Source: Deuterostichococcus epilithicus (taxonomy: Eukaryota > Chlorophyta > Trebouxiophyceae > Prasiolales > Stichococcaceae). From it: DNA of 64,000 nt. Position numbers and translations under genes: made by a program. The notes under the pieces were generated by a model that saw nothing but the letters and a program-made list of their open reading frames with translations, searched no databases and was not told where the DNA came from. Below are positions 11,316-22,698 of the stretch, piece after piece (position 1 is the stretch's first letter; every line of letters begins with the position of its first letter). The DNA lies in NCBI GenBank assembly GCA_033439295.1, contig JAVTLE010000008.1, positions 2,418,001 through 2,482,000 of the forward strand, given 5' to 3'.

Positions 11316-14045
11316 ATGGCACCGTTCCTGCCTTGGGTGAAGACGCCTGAGCAGCTGGAGGAGCCGTCAAAACCGGCAAAAGCAGGTGTGCACTGGGGGC
11401 TGAACATCCCCTCTCCAGGTCCCGTTGGTGCTCGTGACTCTGCTGGCTGGTGTCTGCCGTTCGCTTCGAATCACCTCTTCGTACGTTCGAGCAGCTGCTG
11501 ACCTCGGCGAGCGAGCGGAGCCTTGCACAAGCGTTGGACAGCCTGCAGCTGCACAAGTGAGCAGGGAAAACCGGGCCGCTGTGAGAGCCACTGCCGACAA
11601 TGCAATACGCGGAGCACATCCGACATCCTGGGGAAAATCTACTGACAGTAAAGGAACACGCATTGTCATTGCGGAAATCACTGATGAGCAATGATGCTAC
11701 GCTGCAGCACCTCTCGCGGGCGCAGCAGCTGGGGGCGGCATGATGCAGACCTTGAAGAGTCTACCTAGCAAACTGCCGCTGCCCCTGCCAGGTAGACTAG
11801 CAAATTACCGTCAGAAGGTGACTCTTTGACTGTGCATCAGCCTCGGCGCCGCTGGAAGCTGCAACTGGAGCGGTGAGCAGCCAATGAAGACATGCAGCGG
11901 CAGTCACGTGACACAGAATGGTGTGTGTCCCAGGCGTGGGCGGCGGCGGCGGAGCGCCCACTAATGGCGCTGCGGGCGGCGGCCTCTCGGAAGCGGCCAA
12001 GCGGATGCTCGCCTCACTGTCCCCCAAGCTGCCGCCGGGTCTGCCCATTCCTACCCAGATGCTCAATACGGTGCAGGTGACTAAATTTGAGTCGTCTGCT
12101 CTCATGCAGCCCTGCCATTCCCGTCAGCTAGATCCCCATGCATGGCAGGATCTCAGAAATGGAACTGTCGCAGCGGTACGCACTGCACAGCTTAACTTTG
12201 TGCACAGGCGGCACATGCACAACCGAGACACACATGCAGGTGCCGAGCATTCATGTGGCCACACGAAGCACATCTGAAACACAGGCGTTGTGCCCGCAGG
12301 GCGGCAAGATCCAGCTGGGCGCGCCGACGGGGCGGTGGCAGATGATCGTGGTGTACCGCGGCAAGCACGACCCCGTGTCCCGCAACTACCTCGTCGCCCT
12401 CGGCCAGGTCTGCTGCGCACCCCCTACTGCACGGACGTCGATGTCATCAGCCAGGACCGGCACGCGTGCTGACATGTGCGCCCGTAGGTCATCGGGCCAC
12501 TGGGCTGGAAGCATGTGCATCCACGTCGCACGCTCACTGTGGAGCCAGGCACGTCAGATGAGTGCAAAGCATGCGTAGTGAGGCAGCCTTGTCCGGCTCC
12601 ATGCGGAACCTGTTTTCGGGGTTCTGGCTGGATGTTCCACCAGCATCTCTTCTGACGTGTGTGTCGGGCGAGGTGGCGAGCTGCAGGGCCTGGGCAGTAT
12701 GCTGGTGGATTTGGTGGACGCTACATCGGAGGTTGATTCACTAACAGCACTGAAAGCAGCTCAGGCCTGGATTCATTTCGACTGGCGTCTGCGGGCAGGT
12801 GCTGGGCGACCTACAGGACCTGGGCGTGGAGCTGGTGGCGGTGAGCGGCGACCCGCGCGAGCGCGCTGAGGCCTTCGTGAGCGCCTCCGCTGCCGGACAT
12901 TGCATTTTGCAGTCTCCGCCGTGATGCTGCATTGTGGGAGGCGCCTCGTGGCGCTGGCCACACCTCCGCGCCAGCATGTCCGTTGCTGATCATGCACTGT
13001 GTCGTCGTTGCGCAGCTTGAAGTCTCCGCACACTGGCAATTCCCCCAATGGCGCTCGTGGTCCTTCTTGCGCCAACTCGTTTGTCCATCGACTAGGGCGC
13101 TACAAACCCTTTGTCTGCGGCCCATGCAGGGATCGGTCATGGCCGTCAAAACCCGTCTCCCTCATGGCGCTTGTGCAGGTGGAGCTGCTGAAAGCGGCAT
13201 CGCAGAGCAAGGAGGTGCCCTTCAAGATTGCGTACGGGCTGACGCTGGAGGGCATGCGCCAGTGGGGCCTCTACATCTCAGCGCCCAGGTATCCTCACAT
13301 ACAAGGCCCATGGTCCTCAGCCAGAGCCGCTCCAACTGAGCTTTCCTTGGTTGCAACACCGCACATCAGCACAGTGCAGGCTCGATATGACTGACAGTGA
13401 GTGGCCAGCTGCAGAGTGAATGGCCACGCAGCCGCGGCCATCCCTTTGCCGATTTTGTCCATTCCATCAGATGCTGCTGGCATTTTTCTTTTCGTGTACC
13501 CGGAGCGCAGAAGAAGCTGGAGTTCCGGATGGCCTGCCTGCTGTGCTAGAATAAGGCGAAAGCGTCTTGAATGTCATGCATCGCAGGAACGAGCGGGAGA
13601 CGGACCGCCCATTCCCAGAGCCGGCCATGTTCGTGCTGAACACCGACGGCGTGCTGCACATTGCCGACTACTCCAACTCTCCCTTCGCGCGCCCCGACAT
13701 CCGCATCCTCATCGAGGGTGCGGTGTTGTAGGCCACACCTGGCAGCTTCAGCTGACGATTCCCGAAAGGGCTTCATATATATACAGGATGCCTGTGAAAA
13801 CAGTCTGTCACCAACAGCGCACCAGCTGTGCATTTGCGCACTGTGCTCCATCTCCCGCTGTTGCGGACTACTTCTTCGGGCTCACGTTTCAGTGTCATCA
13901 AGGTGAAAGCTGTGGCTCTTGTGAGACTCCATTGCTGAACGATTGTCATACCTCACTTGCAGGCATCCGCTACATCCAGGAGAACGACTACCCCATCCGC
14001 GGCACCTACGGCCTGCCCACGAGCAGCAGCGGCGGCGGGATGTAA
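11316..14045 (+). CDS. Peroxiredoxin-like (AhpC/TSA-related) protein lacking the catalytic cysteines
   Basis: Thioredoxin-fold protein of the peroxiredoxin-like family. ATG 11316 opens MAPFLPWVKTPEQLEEPSK; that exon joins in phase to one starting at 11935 (GAPTNGAAGGGLSEAAKRM). Further exons are near 12298-12407, 12799-12873, 13180-13289, 13587-13720 and 13963-14045, with stop TAA 14043-14045. Family landmarks are WQMIVVYRG, LGVELVAVSGDPRERAEAF, KIAYGLTLEGMRQWGLYIS, PAMFVLNTDGVLHIADYSNS, and the terminal IRYIQENDYPIRGTYG, which matches the family's NDYPARG. Relatives normally have a redox motif (HCPxC) just after VVYRG; here the codons give KHDPVSRNYL, so both cysteines are replaced. Peroxidase or disulfide chemistry at that site is therefore unlikely. 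A further short ORF at 11496-11558 could be an extra exon but does not fit the phase. Confidence 0.8.
12664..12735 (+). repeat. Decayed duplicate of a peroxiredoxin-like exon
   Basis: A stretch reading GAGCTGCAGGGCCTGGGC...GCTGGTGG parallels the true exon at 12799-12873 (GACCTACAGGACCTGGGC...GCTGGTGG), about 135 bases upstream of it and inside the intron. Confidence 0.7.
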
Positions 14046-14878
14046 AACTGGGCACGCCAAGGAGTCCAGGATGAAGCCGAAATAAGCTAATATGCTCTTC
14101 GATGGTGCGAGGCGCAGATTGCTCGCATTTCGTGGTGGCTGAGGGCGGTGCCACAAAGCAACGAGGTTGTGGTCCGTCTGCAACGCCGACAGCACACATT
14201 ATGTCACATGCATACATGTTAGGGTGCTAACAGTCTAGCAGGATCACCGCAATCGGCCAAGAGCGCTTGATCTCATGTTGGGGCTGTTCGCAAGAATGTG
14301 CAAGCAGGCATCGGACTGCCTTGGTAGACAGCGTCAACCTGCAAGTGTGTAGTGCTGCATCTGTGTCACTGTACTTTTCTCGCGCTTGCTTGATGGCGGA
14401 GGTCCGCGATCAGAACGTTGCTGTGCCGGTAGGCCGAGCGGCAGCATGCTACTGTGCCCGCTGCTCCTATCTCGTATAACACTGCTGGTGCTCGACTGTG
14501 GTTATAACTGTGCAAGTGTGGTTTGCGGGTTTCCTTGTTCTTGGTCAATATCTGCCTGTAAAATACATATGAAGTGTGAGGTGGTTGTCGGTGGCACACC
14601 AGATGATGATGTTCAGGACATGAGCGACTTTTGCTGCTGATAGCCTGTGTACCACAACTGACGCGAGTTCCGTTATCCAGAATCTGGTTTCATTTGACAT
14701 GGAAACGAATGAATGTGACACCTCGATAGTGAGACACTCTCCACACAGCGTCCAGCCAATGCGGCGGACAAGAATCAATGTGCACACACACTGCTGCAGT
14801 CCTCATGTGCGGCGCATGAGGCAACTTCTTCGGAAAGCAGCTGCACATGTAGTCGAGGTAAAGTCTTCCTGCAGATCT
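14046..14878. other. Convergent intergenic region
   Basis: Lies between the stop codons of two facing genes and should consist of their 3' UTRs. A TGTAA, the usual chlorophyte polyadenylation signal, occurs near 14556 on the plus strand. No coding block is recognised. Confidence 0.4.
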
Positions 14879-17315
14879 CTACTCCTCCTTCTTCTGCTTT
14901 ATTTTCGTGCGCCAGCCCTCTTCGACGGCGTCATCGTTCACTGGCGCCGTCGGCGCCCAGCTGGGCCGGCTCTTCACCGCCTTGAGGAAAGCGTGCACGT
15001 TGGTGTACTCCTCCGGGATGGGCCAGTTCTGCAGGAATTGACCAGCACTGCATTTCAATTGCGCCCAGAACTGCTCCTGCAAAACCAGCATGCGCATGGC
15101 AGCAGAGGTGCCACAGCATCTCTGAAGGGCACAGCAGCTGGCATGGCAATGCCGATCTCTGCTGCCCAAGCAAGGGACGATCATTTTGCTGCAGTGTTGG
15201 GTGATACCATCGGTAAATACAGGATGCCGTGTCAGTACTGCACGAAAGTTTGGCAATGACGCTGAATGGCAGCCCATCAGTGGTCGGGCCTGTCTACCCA
15301 CCTTGATGCGGTCGGTGGCGACAGAGATGTGGTACAGCCGCGGCGCCAGCGCCAGGCACTGGGAGCACGGCTCCTTGCCGCTCAGGTAGGGGCCACCGTT
15401 CTTGCCGAACGCCTCGTCCAGCGCCTGTGATACATACAACAAAGTGTCTGGCAACGGTGCAGCAGGTTTGAAAGGGTGGCTGGTGCCTTGTCTCAATACG
15501 CCAGGCAACCTTGACCTTGGAGCTTAGGGGCCAACGGCCAGCTGATGAAGCTCGACTGCAATCGCCCTGGGATAACTAGGTGTCTTGACACAGATGCTAT
15601 GCAGTCGTACGCAAGTGTGTCTGTTCGAGTTTCTGGAATGCCACATCATACAGACTGATTGCACACCTTGTACTCCTTTCGCAGCTCCTCTTTGGCCTTC
15701 TCCTCGTCGGAGGAGCCCTCCTCTGCCAGCAGGAATTCCATGAACTTGTCCGGGAACAGGCTCTCCCCCCTGCAGCATGAAGAATTCGGTCGTTCATAGC
15801 ACTAACAGCAGCGGCAGAAGTCTGCAAAGGCAAAACCTGGGAGCCATGCATGGTTGGTGACATATTGGATGTGGCACAGAGGACTTCAGCCCAGCAGCAT
15901 GGATGGTACTACTCCGTGCATGTTCACAAATGCCACGAAATAACGTCACGGAAGCGCACGCGTCAGATGTGGAGTCGGGGGTGCCCAGCTTGGGGTCTGG
16001 GAACTTCTCCTGCGAAGCATGCAAGGTAAGGACTGCTGAGATGCGGGCAGGCATGTCTTGTGCGCAGCAGTTGGCTGCACAGCCAGCGAGCTCGCTTCGC
16101 TGCAGGTGTAGGTGGGCAAGCTCCCGCCGCCGCCAGCAAGCTGCATGCAAATGTGTAGATGCCTCACCTCGATGTACTTGATGATGTCCGTGGACTCGCC
16201 GATGTACTTGTCCGCCTGGTGGTCGTACAGCACCGGGATGAGCGGCTGGCCCGCAGGGTGCACATCGCCTGTGAATGTGATGCCTGTCGTGAGAGCCAGA
16301 TGCGGGGCACTGTGCATGCCATTCGTTAGGCCAAAGGCAGAGCTCAGGCGGCTCTGTGATGTAGAAAGCTCGGAGATATACGCAGAACAGCCTAATCAAC
16401 CGTACAGAGCTCACCCAGGAACTTGGGAAGGTCCTGCTCGTTGCACAGCTGCTTGCGGTAATGAACATTCTTTTCCTACAAGAGACGATGTGAAGTTTCA
16501 TCAGCTCCTGTTCCATGCATTACTGAACACTTGCAAACTTCTTTACGTGTCAACTAAAGGAAACTGACATACGCAACTGCGACATCGCCACGTCGCCAGG
16601 ACCGTGCGGTTTGGTAATTCTGTTGCCTAGCAAAATGAGCCTTGCTGGATATCGGGCGGCGTACGTACCTCGAGGGTCAGCATGACCCACTGCGAGAATG
16701 GACCTGCATGTCGAGAGGGTAGGAGCAGGGATGAGCTGAGGGTGCACGATGGAGAAATGATGACGCACGGAGAGCAGACATGGCAGTGATCATGGTAGCC
16801 CATTCATGCACATCGATCATCAGACTCACAGTCGAGCAGGGTGCCCTCCAGCGAGGGGTTGCCACCCTGGGGATCAAGAGTTTGGTCCGTCAAGACGTAT
16901 GATGCTCAAACCATGTGCAGGACATGCTTATGCATGACTAACTATAAAACAGCACCAGTATCATGGCGCACAAATTAGCACCAGTACCATGGCACACAGC
17001 ACCATGGCTACATTGCCTTGTTGCAGCAGGGGCGGCATTGCGCCAGCAGCGCCAAATTACCTTCGGATCTCCCTTGCAGAACACGTCGAACGCGAAGTCA
17101 TCAGTTTTAGGCTGTGATGCCCCCGCCATCGCGCGGATCTGCCTGTTCGATCGCTGGCTCTGCACTGGTGCCGCCTGCGTCCGTGGCGGTTGTGCAGTCA
17201 GGCGGAATGCTGAGGATGTGCCGGGCGCAGCACACCAGCAGGTCGATGCAATTGACCTACAGGCTCCGATTCTGAACGCTGAACGGCAGGTGAGGCTCGC
17301 GGAAACCGCAGACAT
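14879..17315 (-). CDS. DHAR: Dehydroascorbate reductase, GST-DHAR class, probably plastid-targeted
   Basis: Glutathione-dependent enzyme that reduces dehydroascorbate to ascorbate in the ascorbate-glutathione cycle. The start at 17315 gives MSAVSASLTCRSAFRIGACR, a Ser/Ala/Arg-rich leader typical of a chloroplast transit peptide; an internal Met (MAGASQPKTDDFAFDVF) could give a cytosolic form. Minus-strand exons then read GNPSLEGTLLD and, across the next junction, the catalytic CPFSQ (Cys codon split T|GT), then WVMLTLE, EKNVHYRKQLCNEQDLPKFL, PLIPVLYDHQADKYIGESTD, FPDPKLGTPDSTSD, SLFPDKFMEFLLAEEGSSDE, ALDEAFGKNGGPYLSG, LAPRLYHISVATDRIK and NWPIPEEYTNVHAFLKAVKS. The stop is TAG at 14879-14881. 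Both the N-terminal thioredoxin-like and the C-terminal helical GST domains are complete. The gene is divergent from UTP18 with about 590 bases between starts. Confidence 0.93.
16950..17003 (+). repeat. Short tandem duplication in a DHAR intron
   Basis: AGCACCAGTATCATGGC and AGCACCAGTACCATGGC occur about 27 bases apart, followed by a third partial copy AGCACCATGGC. This lies in the first intron of the DHAR gene. Confidence 0.75.
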
Positions 17316-17905
17316 ATCGCGACAACGGGGATGGTGCGCACTTGAAGCTTCTCGACGAGCTGCGTGTAGATCGCAGTGCTTGCTCGTACAAGCGTGTGCT
17401 CAGCGAATGGATTTTCTGAAAGCACGTTTTTGGGAGGAGATTCAACACACATCAGCGAAGTCGGGCTGAAACGCCTTTTGATTAGCTAGGCGCTGGCTGC
17501 CGAGGATCTCTCTTGAATCTTGCCGCCCTTGAGCGCCAGAGTTAGAACAGCTAGAGCCAGCTATCACTGTTAGGCACACCAGCCCCGAGTGCATCGCAGC
17601 AGGGCGGGCCACATACAGAACGTTGATTGGGTTGTCAGATCCAGAGGCTGGTGCTGGCTCTCACTGAGCTGCTCCCGGTCCGCCGTCCCTTGTTTCGAAA
17701 CATTTGCAGCCGACACTGCTGCGACAGCGTGCACAGATCTCGGTGAGAGGCTGCCGACAGCGTATAGTCCAGGTTCCGGCTGTTCGATCATCGAAGACGG
17801 AGTGGCCTTGAGGCAGCGGCGGCATTGTCGTTCTGGTCTTCCATATAGCAGCAGCCATCCCTGAGCACGGTCGGCATTCGGAGGACGGCCTGAAGGCGGG
17901 CCACT
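17316..17905. promoter_or_regulatory. Shared divergent promoter region, DHAR / UTP18
   Basis: About 590 bases separate the two start codons on opposite strands. No exon fits either gene, so both promoters must lie here or in 5' UTR introns. No specific element is claimed. Confidence 0.45.
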
Positions 17906-20900
17906 ATGAAACCCGACGACCGGCGATCCGGCCGTCAAGCGATGCTGGCGCACTCCCAACGGCAGAAGGTACTTGCCGATGCGAAAGGCTCCTGCACTGT
18001 GCTCTCTGCCGGCGGCGAGCCCCCGCAGCAGCATACCTGGCTGCTGGCAATGGGCAGTCGGCGGTGGATGGATCCAGTCAGAAAATTCAACGTGTTCTTG
18101 ACGGCTTTCTTCGCTGCAAATCGCAGGAGGCAGAGCTTGAGTCGACCTTGTTTGGCGGAGCGGACCCTGAGGCGGACTTTGGGCGCGAGGCCGGCGCGCA
18201 GCCGTCGGCATGGGTGGACGAGGATGACGCGGCGCCTGCGGCGGGCGCGATCGCCCTGTGGGAGGACCGTCAAGGCGACGCTGGCACTAGGTGCCCAGAT
18301 GTGTTGCAACTGTGTTGACGCCATGCATCTGGGCGGCCGAGGTGGCAGCCGGTGTTCGTGCAGGTTGGGAAGAGCAGCACAGCAGGTTGACACTACACCG
18401 CTACCCTACGGCCAAAAGCTGCTGGACTGGCCAGAGTGCAAGCGATGGGCCTGGTGTGCATGCCGCACAAGTGAGGCATACCACACTGATGGCCAGTGTA
18501 CCTCGCAGTCTCATGCTAGCCAGCCGGACGCCTGAAGCAATGCGACAGGCTGACGAGTCCAGTTGAATCCTGTTTGCAGCGAGGCGGACGGCGGGCAGCC
18601 GCGTGGCCGCAAGCGCGGCGGCCGCGTGTGGGAGGACCCTGACGATGTGGGGCTGCGGGTGGCAGTCGCGGGACGGCCGCGGCTGCGCAAGCTGCGCCAC
18701 ACCGAGGACGAGGCTGCCTTGTCAGGTGGGCCAATGTTTCCTGCCCATGGTCTGAGGTGCTGGTGGACTGCAAAGTAAAAGCAGCGGCCTTGGCAGTTTC
18801 ATGCAGGCTGCGCCGCCATGTGTGTGTTCCGAGGTCGGCTTCCCAGCCAAGGCGCGCTCATCCGAGGACGGCGGCATGTCCTCTGAGGTCGGCGGCGTGC
18901 AAGCAGTATGTGGCCGCCCACTGAAAACCAGATGCCGCAACCCCGCACATGTAGGCGTGCAGTACGAGTCGCGGCTGCGGGCGCAGCACAAGAAGCTCAA
19001 CCCGCGCACGGCGTGGGCAAAGGCGCGGCCCGACGATGCGGAAGCGGCCCGCGACCTGGCGGCTGGCGGCGCGCTGGCGGCGCCGGCGCGGCTGCCGGCG
19101 GGGACTCTGGAGGTGACGCCGCTGACGGACGCCAACAAGGCGGAGCCAAGCGGCGCCGTGGTACAGTCGGTGGAGTTCCACCCCAACGGGCAGCTCCTGC
19201 TGACGGCGGGGCTGGACAAGCGGCTGCGCCTGTTCCAGGTGACCCCCTTTGAGGTCTCGTGTTCAGGTTTGCTCTTGGCTCCTGGTGTTGAGCTCCCCTT
19301 CGTGCTGCACGGCGGCGCTGAGTCGGCGCTCCAGGGGTTTCAAGCCGCCTCTGCAATGGAGCCCTACGCGCCCTGGCGCTGATCGCCCTCCCATCATGTT
19401 TTTTTTTGGTGCCTACGTTCCTGACGCGCGAACCCTCAATACCCCCAAGCCTGTGGCAGTATCCACCCAGCCATCCGCAGGTGGACGGCGTGACGAGTCC
19501 TGGAGAACTCCGTTCGTCGGCATCGACCTCTTGAGCCCAGGTGCTCTCTGTGCGCAGGTGGATGGCGTGAGGAATCCCAAGGTGCAGAGCGTCTTCCTGG
19601 AGGATCTGCCGATCCACCACGCAGCCTTTGCCGCCGGCGGCAACCAGGCAGGCTCCCCACTCTGGTCGTCTTTGCGTATGCCTCCCTGCTGTGCCAGCAA
19701 CCGGCGGTGTTCTGCTGTGGCTGCCAACGCATGCGGGGTGAGGAGATCGACGAAGGAGGCTCATTGATGACTGCCCAAAGTTGTGCAAGACAACGACTCC
19801 ATGCGCGTTCGGTAGGTCCAATCCGCCGGGCTACCGCTCCCCTATGCCGACAGAATACTACCTGTGGGCCCTCTGCCTGGTGCCACTGCAATATGATGAC
19901 CAAAGCTTCTGGTGCCCGCAGATCGTGGCGGCGGGCAGGCGGAAGCACTTTTACATCTACGACCTGGCGGGTGGCGATGTGGCGCGCATCAACCACCTTG
20001 CCGGCGTGCCAGACCGCAGCCTGGAGACCTTCGCCGTCAGCCCTGCCGCCCAGGTGGGAGGTTATAAACAGGCAATCGGCTGTCCCAGCTGCAACAACGC
20101 CTTCTCTCGATGTCTTCTTCTCTGGCTCAGACCTTATATGGTGGCCTTCCGTCTCCGCTGTGGGGCAGAAGCCATGCCCCGGAAGTTCCTGTGAAACCAC
20201 CCGTGCATGCCTGTGGCCTCGCCGCTGAGGCTGTGTCGAGATGCCTGCGTTTCGTGTGGTGCCTCTTTTGCTGTCCTCCGGTAGTGAAGTTAATGCTTTA
20301 CGGCTCCCCCGAATAGGACCTGTAGAAGCCAAATACGACGAGGGCCGCAGCTCCTGAGTGCTGCCTCCCTGGTCCACCTCCGACTGCTTCTTCTCGTGTC
20401 TAGAATCCTGTTGCTACTGAGCAGGACCAGCAGAAGCCGACGGTAGCGTTTCTGGGCGACGAGGGCCGCATCAGCCTGGTGGCCCTCGCCTCCCGGCAGC
20501 TGACGGGCACGCTAAAGATGGCGGGCACCGCTCGCGCCGCCGCCTTCTCCCCTGACGGCACCCAGCTTCTCAGTCTCGGTGGGTGCTCTGCCCCCGCACG
20601 CTTGGATGCAGGAATGCCAGGATAGTGGGTGACGTGGCTTGGGAGGCGCTGTGCCCCAGGTTCCTTCCAGGAGCAGCAGGCGGAATTTGTGCTGTCTTGC
20701 AGCTGCTTGTTCCCGACAAACACCACGCAACCGCGACATGTTTGCCAGTGGCATTGCTGTTCAAACAGGATGAGCGGGGTGATGAGATTGCTGAAAGAGG
20801 CCCTGCGCCGTTGACGACCATCAAACAACAGTCTTCAAAGTTTTCTGACCGCTCATGGTTCCATCTGCAAACGTAGCTCCCCGCTTGTACCTATCATCCG

Positions 20901-22215
20901 GTCGCGATCCTGACCGCATTCTTCGAAGTCATCTCTGCAGGGTCATCACAGTCCGTGTCTGGCCCTGGCATGCCACCTGAACAACAGTTCCACAGTTTGC
21001 ACGTGCTGACACCCCCCGCAGGTGGCGACGGCATCGTGCACACGTGGGACCTGCGCACGCAGCGGTGCCTGAGCCGCGCAGTGGACGAGGGCTGCATCCG
21101 CGGCGCGTCCCTCGCCTGCTCCGCTGACCTTTTCGCCACCGGCTCTGACGCCGGCGTCGTCAACATCCACAGGCGGCCGACCGGTGACGGCGCCCTGGAA
21201 GGTGCGTTTCTACACTTTCTGGAAACCGTTCGCGATCATTTTGTGACGCCTGAGTGGTCAGCATCCACAGGCGGCCAACCGGCGGCGGCGCCCTGAAAGG
21301 TGCACTAGGAGTGATGATTGTGCAGCTTTCCGGTCTACAGGTCTCACACTGCAATGAGAGAGTTGCTCATGCCAGCCATGCTGCTCGCAGAGGGCTTGTC
21401 AAGGGAGCCTGCCAAGCCCACTGCATGTGATGATAGGATGACCAACAGGGAGTCGAGGTGTGTAGGCGCGGCGCTTGCTCCTGCGAAGGGCTCGTCAATG
21501 GCACTTCCTTTTGCTCAGGCATTATTCGAGGGCTGCTGGGCTTTTGCTCAAGAGGGTGCCCGCAGCTGCAGCAAGGAGTCGGTCTCGCAGCGTCAGGTAC
21601 ATGGTGCAGCACCAAAACCGATAACCCTCACGACTGCTGCCGTGCCGTAGGCGTCGCAGCTCAGGCAGCTGCCGCGGCGGGTGGCGGCGTGCCGGCGCCG
21701 GCGGGATTCCGGTCGCCGCTCAAGAGCCTAATGAACCTCACTACCACAGTAGACAGCCTGACCTTCAGCCCCGACCAGCAGGTGCTCTCGATGCCTTCAT
21801 GACTCGACCGAAAGCTGCCTGCCCGCACATCTCACCGCTAGGGATTCTGCTTCCAGACACCTGTCATTCAGAGGCTGATGGCATTGAGGGTACCCACAAA
21901 CGGAAGAGTTGAGAACCTGTCAGTGGGCTGGTTCTTGCAGCGGGATTGCACAATTAAGACCCGTGGACGCCGCTACCTGCTGACGTCCACTGTGTGATGC
22001 TGCAGATCCTGGCGATGGGCAGCCGCCTGGCCCGCAATGCGCTGCGTCTGGTGCACACGCCGAGCATGACGGTGTTTGCCAACTGGCCGACGCCCGCGAC
22101 GCCGCTGCAGTACGTGCACAGCCTGGCCTTCAGCCCCGGGGGCGGCCTGCTGGCGGTGGGCACCGCGCGAGGCCGCGCTCTTCTGTACCGCCTGAACCAC
22201 TACGCGACGGCGTGA
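17906..22215 (+). CDS. UTP18: Utp18, WD40 protein of the small-subunit processome
   Basis: U3 snoRNA-associated nucleolar WD40 protein required for 18S rRNA processing. ATG 17906 (MKPDDRRSGRQAMLAHSQ) joins in phase to an exon from about 18060 (KIQRVLDGFLRCKSQ, then AWVDEDDAA). Later exons are near 18580-18728, 18958-19238, 19558-19647, 19921-20054, 20416-20578, 21023-21201, 21650-21780 and 22007-22215, with TGA at 22213-22215. Signature blocks are YESRLRAQHKKLNPRTAWAK, VVQSVEFHPNGQLLLTAGLD, NPKVQSVFLEDLPIHHAAF, KHFYIYDLAGGDVARI, VDEGCIRGASLACSADLFAT, SPLKSLMNLTTTVDSLTFSP and LRLVHTPSMTVFANWP. The C-terminus GRALLYRLNHYATA matches the family. The exon ending at 19647 (GGNQ) is followed by GCAGGC, so this intron uses a GC donor. 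Introns hold decayed copies of two exon edges. Confidence 0.95.
19475..19500 (+). repeat. Decayed duplicate of a UTP18 acceptor and exon start
   Basis: CCGCAGGTGGACGGCGTGA here mirrors GCGCAGGTGGATGGCGTGA at the true exon start (19558), about 77 bases downstream. Confidence 0.75.
21258..21304 (+). repeat. Decayed duplicate of a UTP18 exon end and donor
   Basis: The segment matches 21159-21206 (exon end plus GTGCG donor) at nearly every base, including CATCCACAGGCGGCC and GGCGCCCTG. It lies about 99 bases downstream, inside the intron, and still carries a usable GGTGCAC donor-like site. Confidence 0.85.
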
Positions 22216-22698
22216 AGTGGGGAGCCAAGCCTGCTGCTGCTTGGCCCCGCTCTGCCTGCAGACCGCCTTGCAGGAGACAGCTACAGCTAGCATGGCTCTG
22301 CTCGGTGCCAGAGGGGTTGTTCAGCGCGGCATGTGACTGCGAATGTGCACGTGACATCGTCAGTGGTCTGTACAGGGTCAGGTGCTCTGGCGGCCGTGTG
22401 TTGTCGTGTGGTTGCCGCATGGAGGTATGGAGCATTCTTAAACGTTGGCCTGGCAGAATCACCTCTGTGGGCTTCAAAACCTCTTCAGCAGCATTTCGTA
22501 AACTTGGGGCGGAGTTATGGCATCTTAAAACACAGCATCGAAGTGCGCCAGATCGGAACAGCGCCAAAGTGCGCCAGATACTTCGGTGCTGCAATCAGTC
22601 CCTCAGTCGTGACGCAACTGCCGGTGATGCACCCATGCGAGCGGGATGCGTCTTCTTTCCGCTGGACTCTGCTCAGCTGGGGGCCAGAAGCCAAGCGG
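22216..22698. other. Convergent intergenic region
   Basis: Lies between the UTP18 stop and the stop of the facing coiled-coil gene. It should be 3' UTR of both. No other feature is seen. Confidence 0.4.

Noticed and set aside
11496-11558. Possible extra exon of the peroxiredoxin-like gene (LLTSASERSLAQALDSLQ)
   Set aside because: Its entry and exit phases do not match the neighbouring exons, while joining the first exon directly to 11935 does. It could still be an alternative exon.
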